Shown: piece by piece, positions 52,826-58,131 of the stretch
Layout: every line of letters starts with the position of its first letter
Numbering within the stretch: position 1 is the stretch's first letter
NCBI GenBank assembly: GCA_022821865.1
Contig: JAJECW010000140.1
Location: 1 to 58,131, forward strand
Origin: Pseudomonadales bacterium
GTDB lineage: Bacteria; Pseudomonadota; Gammaproteobacteria; Pseudomonadales; Pseudohongiellaceae
Direction of reading: 5' to 3'
Length of the DNA stretch: 58,131 bases
Notes under the pieces: model-generated
What the model was told of the DNA's origin: nothing
The model's input: only the letters and a program-made list of their open reading frames with translations
Database searches by the model: none
Position numbers and translations under genes: made by a program

Positions 52826-52992
52826 CCAGGGGCCTGCGCCCTGGGAATTCACGGCTGCAAATCTGCTCCCGTCCACGCCCCTGGCCGCTCGATTTCGTTG
52901 CATATCCGCCAATATTCGCCTCAATCGATCAACCAGGGGCGCGGCGATAGCGAATTTTCGCTTTCGCGAATTCCCACGGCGCAGGCTCCTGG
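52826..52992. repeat. Terminal-inverted-repeat element, 167 bp form
   Basis: The ends are CCAGGGGCCTGCGCC and the complement of CCAGGAGCCTGCGCC, each followed by TGGGAATTC. The middle has AATTCACGGCTGCAAATC, TCGATTTCGTTGCATATC, CCAATATTCGCCTCAATCG and CCAGGGGCGCGGCGATAG. It is the reverse complement of the element within the liv operon. There is no coding capacity, so it is MITE-like. It fills most of the 246 bases between oppF and the next gene. Confidence 0.75.
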
Positions 52993-53046
52993 GGACCTCG
53001 CCGTGCTATGATTTCAGGGACTGGGCAACTTCATACCCACTCCGCC

Positions 53047-54612
53047 ATGCAGCGCCGCAGACTTCCCATCGGCATCCAGTCCTTCCGCAGGCTCCGGGAG
53101 AGGGATTGCTACTATGTGGACAAGACCGCGCTCATCGGCGACCTGATCGACCGGGGAGAACACTACTTCCTCTCGCGCCCGCGGCGTTTCGGCAAGAGCC
53201 TGCTGCTCGACACTCTGGGAGAGCTGTTCGCGGGCGGCGAAGAGTTGTTCCGGGGACTTGCGATCCACGACCATTGGGATTGGGACGAAAAACATCCGGT
53301 GCTGCGGCTGAGTTTTGACGGGAACTACCGCAACCCGGAAGATCTCGAGGGAGACATCATCGAGCAGATTGAGGGTATCGAACGGCGCGAAGGCCTGGAA
53401 CCGGCCCATTCGTCGAACACGGGCCCAAGGCGCCTGAGGAACATTCTGGACCGGCTGCACCATAAGACCGGCAGGCAGGTCGTGGTGCTGGTGGACGAAT
53501 ACGACAAGCCGATACTGGACGTGCTCGGCGACCCGGAACGGGCGAAGGCGAACCGCGACTACCTGCGGGGCTTCTATGGCGTGATCAAGGGCAGCGCCCA
53601 CCTGGTGCGTTTCGTCTTCGTCACCGGCATCAGCATGTTTTCCAAGGTGAGCCTGTTTTCGGGCCTGAACAATCTGGAAAATATCAGTCTGGACCCGCAA
53701 TACGCCGCGATTTGCGGCTATACCGATCACGATCTCGACACCGTATTCGCCCCGGAGTTGCCCGGACTAGACCGGGAGGAAATCCGTTCCTGGTACAACG
53801 GCTACCACTGGCGCGGCGGGGAGAAGGTCTACAACCCTTTCGACATCCTGCTGCTGTTCAGGACCCGGGAGTTCCTCCCCCATTGGTACGAAACCGGCAC
53901 GCCGACCTTCCTGTTCGAGACCATGATGGAAAAGGGCGTAAGCCCGCTGGAGCTCGAGAATCGGGAAGCGGCGGTGGACCTGCTGTCGACTTTCGATGTG
54001 GGCAACATCGGCGTGGACGCCCTGATGTTCCAGACCGGCTATCTCACCGTCACCGGAGAGGAACGGCGCGACCATCGCTTGTTCTTCCGGCTGGATTTCC
54101 CCAACCTGGAAGTCCGGCTGAGCCTGAACAACGGCTTGCTGCGGCATGTGGGCGGAAATTGCCGGGAAGTCTCCAGCCAGGGCAAGCACCTGTGCCGCCT
54201 GCTGGCCGACAATCAATTCGACGCCTTCGCCGAACAACTGCGCGCCTTTTTCGCCGGCGTCCCGTACCAGTGGCAGACGAGGCCGGAACTGGCCCGCTAC
54301 GAGGCCTGGTACGCGGGCATGCTTTACGCCTGCTTCCGCACCATCGGCGTGGACCTGCGGGTGGAGGAATCCACCAGCCACGGCCGTTCGGACATGGTGC
54401 TGCTGCACGGGGGGCAAGTCTTCGCCATGGAATTCAAGATGGCGGAAGAGTACGAGGAAACCGAAGCCGCCCTTGACCGCGCCATCAGCCAGATTCGCGA
54501 CCGGGGCTACGCCAAGAGATACCGCGACCGAGGCGAACCGATCCACCTGCTGGCCGCGGTATTCGGCCGCGAAGAACGCAACCTCCTCGCGGTACGGTCC
54601 GAGCTGGTTTGA
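53047..54612 (+). CDS. AAA-ATPase-like plus PD-(D/E)xK nuclease family protein
   Basis: A 521-residue protein of the AAA-ATPase-like (DUF1703/PF09820-type) family. It starts LPIGIQSFRRLRERDCYYVDKT, with Walker A-like SRPRRFGKSLLLDTL, Walker B VVLVDEYDKPILD and the segment FVTGISMFSKVSLFSGLNNLENI. The C-terminal PD-(D/E)xK region reads GRSDMVLLHGGQVFAMEFKM (D then E-x-K). These proteins are common and often multicopy in bacteria with many repeats; the role is unclear. The ATG at 53047 was preferred to 53008 because it begins the family match. Confidence 0.88.
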   Translation: MQRRRLPIGIQSFRRLRERDCYYVDKTALIGDLIDRGEHYFLSRPRRFGKSLLLDTLGELFAGGEELFRGLAIHDHWDWDEKHPVLRLSFDGNYRNPEDLEGDIIEQIEGIERREGLEPAHSSNTGPRRLRNILDRLHHKTGRQVVVLVDEYDKPILDVLGDPERAKANRDYLRGFYGVIKGSAHLVRFVFVTGISMFSKVSLFSGLNNLENISLDPQYAAICGYTDHDLDTVFAPELPGLDREEIRSWYNGYHWRGGEKVYNPFDILLLFRTREFLPHWYETGTPTFLFETMMEKGVSPLELENREAAVDLLSTFDVGNIGVDALMFQTGYLTVTGEERRDHRLFFRLDFPNLEVRLSLNNGLLRHVGGNCREVSSQGKHLCRLLADNQFDAFAEQLRAFFAGVPYQWQTRPELARYEAWYAGMLYACFRTIGVDLRVEESTSHGRSDMVLLHGGQVFAMEFKMAEEYEETEAALDRAISQIRDRGYAKRYRDRGEPIHLLAAVFGREERNLLAVRSELV

Positions 54613-54624
54613 ACCCGCGCACAA

Positions 54625-54705
54625 GGGAAGCTCTGATTAAGTCAGAGCTTCCCTGCGGCACAGGGATAATGAAAAATTCCAAGGAGGGAATTTTTCAGAG
54701 AATAC
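54625..54705 (+). repeat. Multi-hairpin intergenic repeat, copy 3 (internally deleted)
   Basis: It begins 12 bases after the stop of the upstream gene, with hairpin E (54625-54636 and 54642-54653), part of D, and then directly hairpin A (54671-54680 and 54687-54696). Hairpins C and B, with the sequence joining them, are absent. The orientation relative to the upstream gene is the same as in copies 1 and 2. Confidence 0.85.
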
Positions 54706-54727
54706 CAAGGTGAGTGAGCGGCTGCCT

Positions 54728-54750
54728 ATTGTACAAGCTGGTTGTACAAT
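54728..54750. promoter_or_regulatory. Predicted operator upstream of the Phd/PIN pair
   Basis: ATTGTACAA and TTGTACAAT are perfect complements around a five-base spacer. Each half also contains the self-complementary TTGTACAA. It ends 39 bases before the antitoxin start and may contain the -10 (TACAAT at 54745-54750). This is a likely site for the antitoxin. Confidence 0.6.
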
Positions 54751-54789
54751 TCATGGAAAATCCACTACCCGCAGGCTTGGACAATCGAT

Positions 54790-55071
54790 ATGCCGCGAAA
54801 TGTCTACAAAGTCGCCGAAGCCCGCGCCCGGTTTTCCGAATTGCTTTCACGGGCGCAAAAGGGCGAAGAAGTCGTCATTGCCCGGGGCGGCATGCCGGTC
54901 GCGCGTCTGGCGCCGGTGCGCACGCCGACCACGCGGGAAGCGGCGCCCCTGGCCCACCTGGAACTGCCGGACGACCTGTTCGATAGCCGGGACGCCGAGC
55001 AGTCCGCCATCGATGCCGGCGATTTTGGCGACGCGCTGGGAATCTGGCGAGGTTCCCCGGAAAATTCGTGA
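54790..55071 (+). CDS. Phd/YefM-family antitoxin
   Basis: A 93-residue protein starting MPRNVYKVAEARARFSELLS, the Phd DNA-binding pattern, then GEEVVIARGGMPVARLAP. The acidic C-terminal region (DDLFDSRDAEQSAIDAGD) would bind the toxin. The ATG at 54790 fits the family start; a longer frame was rejected. It overlaps the PIN gene by four bases. The antitoxin is intact while its partner is broken. Confidence 0.88.
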   Translation: MPRNVYKVAEARARFSELLSRAQKGEEVVIARGGMPVARLAPVRTPTTREAAPLAHLELPDDLFDSRDAEQSAIDAGDFGDALGIWRGSPENS

Positions 55072-55443
55072 AATTGTTGTTGGACAGTCACGCCGTGTAC
55101 TGGTGGGCGGCTGGCAGCGCCCGGCTTTCGGGCCGCGCAAAGCGTCTGATACTCGATCGCGCCAACACGGTGCTGGTCAGCGCCGCTTCCATCTACGAAA
55201 TCGAATTGAAAGCGCGTCGCGGGCGCGTCAATTTGCCACGGCTCGAACTCAGGTCCGCGCTGCGCCGCAACGGTCGAGGAATTGGCGATTACGCACGAAC
55301 ATGCCGAATACGCGGCGAACTTCGATTGGAAGCACCGGGACCCATGGGATCGCCTGCTGCTCGCGCAGGCCCGATTGGAGCAATGCTCTCTCGTTTCGGT
55401 GGATTCCGTATTCGATCAGGCGGGCGCCGACCGCCTGTGGTGA
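55068..55443 (+). pseudogene. PIN-domain toxin with a frameshift
   Basis: The first half is a normal PIN toxin (MKLLLDSHAVYWWAAG with D6, SAASIYEIELKARRG with the central Glu). Near 55250-55275 the frame is lost. In the shifted frame the rest of the family reads clearly: VEELAITHEHAEYAANFDW, HRDPWDRLLLAQARLE, SVDSVFDQAGADRLW, then a stop at 55441-55443. A single-base change thus inactivates the toxin, or is a sequence error. The unshifted frame runs on to 55454 with unrelated residues. Confidence 0.85.
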
Positions 55444-55466
55444 TACCGGCCTGACAGGCGCCAGCC

Positions 55467-56030
55467 ATGCTCAAGCACTTGAACATCGTCTGGTTTGGCC
55501 TCGTGGCGCTTGCTACGGTGTTTGTATTGCTCAACCCGGAGTTGCTTGAGCGCGAGCGGCTGGCCGCTTTCATCGCGGAGTTCGGCGCCGAGGCATTCGT
55601 CATATACGTCTTGATTTGCCTGACCCGCTCGCTCCTGCTGATTCCGAGCACGCCGTTCATATTCGCTGGCGCGCTGGCTTTCCCAGATTGGCCGCTGGCG
55701 GTGCTGGCGGCTTCCATGGCGGGAGTCCTGAGCGGCTCGCTGCTGATCTACAGCTTCCCGGGCATCGGCGGCTACGACGAGCGCCTCAAGGCCCGCTACC
55801 CCAGGCAGATCAATACCATCCGCGAGCGCATGCAAGGCACAAGCGCCTGGTGGGTAACCCTGGGCTGGTCCGCATTCCCCCTGGTCCCGACCGACCTGAT
55901 CTGCTACGTCGCCGGCCTCGCCAGAATGCCCATCCTGAAAATGGCCCTCGCCGTCCAGCTCGGCTCCTTCCCCCTCATGGCGGTCTACGTCTTCACCGGC
56001 GCCGAACTGGGCGCGCTGCTCCTGAATTGA
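55467..56030 (+). CDS. VTT-domain (TVP38/DedA-like) membrane protein
   Basis: A 187-residue membrane protein with about five helices. The segment RSLLLIPSTPFIFAGALAFP carries the conserved Pro-Ser-Thr-Pro region, and WSAFPLVPTDLICYVAGLARMP (given as PLVPTDLICYVAGLA) the second loop of the VTT/DedA-like family. These proteins move or scramble lipids or affect membrane homeostasis. A ribosome site is not obvious. Confidence 0.85.
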   Translation: MLKHLNIVWFGLVALATVFVLLNPELLERERLAAFIAEFGAEAFVIYVLICLTRSLLLIPSTPFIFAGALAFPDWPLAVLAASMAGVLSGSLLIYSFPGIGGYDERLKARYPRQINTIRERMQGTSAWWVTLGWSAFPLVPTDLICYVAGLARMPILKMALAVQLGSFPLMAVYVFTGAELGALLLN

Positions 56031-56079
56031 CGCCAGAATTTGTTTATTCTCGCGAGCGACAAAAAGCGGAAACAAACCA

Positions 56080-58131
56080 ATGGCGGAAATCTATGGCGAT
56101 GACGGCTCCGAAACGCTGAATGGCACGGCGGAAGACGATGAAATCAGGTCGGGAGACGGCAACGACACCGTTCATGGGAATGGGGGTGACGACTGGGTCA
56201 ACGCGATTTACAGGGAGTCGGATGGCGATGATCGCTACTACGTCTACTCTGGAACGCTTATCGCCTACGGCGGCCTGGGTGACGACCTGATCGGCGGCAA
56301 GGAGGGAAACGACAGATTGTACGGGGGAGACGGGAACGACAAGATCTATGCCTGGGCCGGCAACGATTTTGTCGATGGCGGCAGTGGGGATGACGATCTC
56401 TCCGGAGCCGACGGAAACGACACGGTTTACGGAAGATCGGGAAATGATCGCCTGCGCTCGGGCGATGGTAAAGACACCGTCTACGGCGGGGCGGGCAACG
56501 ACTGGATAGACGCCTTCTACAATGCGAGTGGAGAGGACCGGTATAACGTTTTTTCCGGATCCCTGACGGCTTACGGAGGTTCGGGCGACGATTTGATCGG
56601 CGGCAAGGAAGGGGAAGACCGACTCTACGGCGGAACCGGGAATGACCGCATCTACGGCTGGGCCGGGAACGACCTCATCGATGGCGGTACCGGCGATGAC
56701 ACTTTGTTCGGTGCCGATGGTAATGATCAGATAAAGCCGGGTAATGGTGACGATTCAGTTTACGGCGGTGACGGCGATGACTGGATCAATGCCTTCTACA
56801 ACGATGAAGGGGAAGATCGCTATTGGATAACGTCCGGAACCTTGATTGCCTATGGCGGTGACGGCAATGACCTGATTGGCGGCAAGGACGGCGACGATCA
56901 ACTCTATGGCGGTTCGGGCGATGATCGCATGTGGGGAAAAGAAGGGAATGACCGACTCTATGGAGGCGATGGCGACGATGTGCTGTTTGGGGGCGAAGGC
57001 AATAACGAACTGTATGGCGGGGATGGCGATGACACTTACCACATTCGAGGTCTGGATGACCATATATGGGATTCTTCCGGCGATGACACTGCAGTTGTTT
57101 CGGCTTCATTCGCGAAAATTCCTTCCTACATCGAGAATGTGAGATACATGGACGACGCCAAGCCATTGCCGTACTGGATCGACGCATTACTTCCCGACGA
57201 CGCCAACGGGTCCAACTACTCGAATTTACTGGGTGAGGACAAGACTTTTCGGTACATTTTCCCCTCCAGTGTTCCAGACTACGATTTCGACATCTTGAGC
57301 GGTTTGACTTACGTCACCAGAGCCTTGGGATTTCGGCAGTTATCGGTCACTCAACAACGCAATGCGGAAAATTTATTACACTATCTCGAAGAAATCATTG
57401 ACGTGAGAGTCAGGGAAACCGGCAACCCCGATCAGCCGAATACATTCGCCATTGCTTTGAGCCGGCAAGGAACTTCGAGCGGTTTCGCATGGTATCCGGG
57501 CTCTGATGGTGTAGATTCCGATATCTTCATAAACGACTCGTCAAGTAACGCCACACTTCGCCATGGGAGCAGGGGAGCATATGTCCTGGTTCATGAACTC
57601 GGCCACGCGCTTGGGCTGAAACATCCGTTCGACGACCCGGACACCGACGATGGCATAGCGTCGCCTCCTTATCTCAATGATGCCGAAGATAACACCCGCT
57701 GGACAATGATGTCCTACAACGAGTCTTCCTCGGAGTACAAACTGAAATTCAGCGACCTCGATATCGCCGCCCTGCAATATCTCTACGGCCCGAGTAAGCA
57801 GTCGCGCACCGGCGACGATACCTATGTCTACAGGACCGGCGACCCGAATTTCATCTGGGACGGCGGCGGCGAAGATATGATCGATGCGTCCGCATCGTAT
57901 TCGGGAGTGGTGATTTATCTGGAACCGGGTTATCAGGGTTACAACAGGCTGTCCGGCAAATCCGGGCGGATCACTTCCGCCGGGCAGATCACCGTCAATT
58001 TCGGTACCGAAATCGAAAACCTGATTGGCTCCGGCCAGAACGATTTTCTGGTGGGCAACCGGCTGGATAACGAAATCCGGGGCAATGACGGCAACGACCG
58101 GATTTTCGGCCGGCAAGGCGACGATTCGCTC
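56080..58131 (+). CDS. RTX-repeat metalloprotease, serralysin-like (partial at the window end)
   Basis: At least 684 residues, still open at the edge. The first 330 or so are calcium-binding RTX nonapeptides (GGDGNDKIY type), containing three large modules that begin with DDWVNAIY, NDWIDAFY or DDWINAFY, each followed by DRY and then AYGG and DLIGGK, 103 and 93 residues apart. A metzincin domain follows: HELGHALGLKH (H505, E506, H509, H515) and the Met-turn TMMSYN. RTX repeats resume (GSGQNDFLVGN, GNDGNDRIFG). There is no signal peptide; type I secretion is expected. In ordinary serralysins the protease domain comes first. Confidence 0.9.
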   Translation, partial: MAEIYGDDGSETLNGTAEDDEIRSGDGNDTVHGNGGDDWVNAIYRESDGDDRYYVYSGTLIAYGGLGDDLIGGKEGNDRLYGGDGNDKIYAWAGNDFVDGGSGDDDLSGADGNDTVYGRSGNDRLRSGDGKDTVYGGAGNDWIDAFYNASGEDRYNVFSGSLTAYGGSGDDLIGGKEGEDRLYGGTGNDRIYGWAGNDLIDGGTGDDTLFGADGNDQIKPGNGDDSVYGGDGDDWINAFYNDEGEDRYWITSGTLIAYGGDGNDLIGGKDGDDQLYGGSGDDRMWGKEGNDRLYGGDGDDVLFGGEGNNELYGGDGDDTYHIRGLDDHIWDSSGDDTAVVSASFAKIPSYIENVRYMDDAKPLPYWIDALLPDDANGSNYSNLLGEDKTFRYIFPSSVPDYDFDILSGLTYVTRALGFRQLSVTQQRNAENLLHYLEEIIDVRVRETGNPDQPNTFAIALSRQGTSSGFAWYPGSDGVDSDIFINDSSSNATLRHGSRGAYVLVHELGHALGLKHPFDDPDTDDGIASPPYLNDAEDNTRWTMMSYNESSSEYKLKFSDLDIAALQYLYGPSKQSRTGDDTYVYRTGDPNFIWDGGGEDMIDASASYSGVVIYLEPGYQGYNRLSGKSGRITSAGQITVNFGTEIENLIGSGQNDFLVGNRLDNEIRGNDGNDRIFGRQGDDSL

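Noticed and set aside
56150..57060. Tandem repeats that might suggest a CRISPR array
   Set aside because: The repeats are in frame, degenerate and encode RTX nonapeptides; there are no unique spacers between exact repeats.

Overview
The window is about 58 kb of GC-rich (roughly 60% by eye) proteobacterial chromosome. The TonB-dependent receptor, M48 lipoprotein, serralysin-type RTX protease, MAPEG protein, ferrochelatase and MacAB-like exporter suggest an uncultured gammaproteobacterium, probably aquatic or host-associated. That placement is inference, and the fused trpE(G) gene would also fit an alphaproteobacterium. No rRNA, tRNA or CRISPR array was seen. All calls come from reading the sequence; no database search was run.

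Layout. 1-6.5 kb: an exported glyoxalase-fold protein, a large TonB-dependent receptor with its own promoter and terminator, a VapBC-type toxin-antitoxin pair between direct repeats, and a 2OG-Fe(II) oxygenase-like gene. 6.6-15.9 kb: a serine hydrolase, a fused anthranilate synthase behind a readable tryptophan attenuator, an S1/P1 nuclease, an exported tandem FAH-fold protein, a Tat-exported TIM-barrel protein and an MntA/HepT pair. 16-21.4 kb: a five-gene branched-chain-amino-acid-type ABC operon on the minus strand, interrupted by a repeat element and ending in LivF with an altered Walker A lysine. 21.4-25.3 kb: a HigA relic, an alpha/beta hydrolase, a MazEF pair, a scrambled ISNCY-type transposase and a two-gene unknown module.

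25.3-34.1 kb: a redoxin/cytochrome c/copper-monooxygenase fusion and an SMP-30 protein, then (minus strand) a type III restriction-modification operon in which mod, res, a DUF4365 gene broken at a G7 tract and an unrecognised 381-residue protein are abutting or ATGA-coupled. 34.1-45.6 kb: an M48 lipoprotein, hemH, a three-subunit periplasmic molybdenum hydroxylase (PaoABC-like), a MacAB-like export operon, a YIP1-type membrane protein and an alpha/beta hydrolase lipoprotein. 45.6-52.8 kb: an unknown membrane protein, a MAPEG protein and an oppABCDF operon whose OppC carries an extracytoplasmic fibronectin-III-like insertion. 52.8-58.1 kb: a repeat element, an AAA-ATPase/PD-(D/E)XK protein, a Phd antitoxin with a frameshifted PIN toxin, a VTT membrane protein, and a large RTX metalloprotease that runs off the window.

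The strongest threads are: (1) several families of short structured repeats, including a multi-hairpin element found three times immediately 3' of a gene and always in the same orientation; (2) many toxin-antitoxin modules in several states of decay; (3) G tracts in a surface receptor (G10) and in a defence-operon gene (G7, frame broken), which suggest phase-variable loci; (4) the extended type III restriction operon, the best candidate here for an undescribed defence arrangement.
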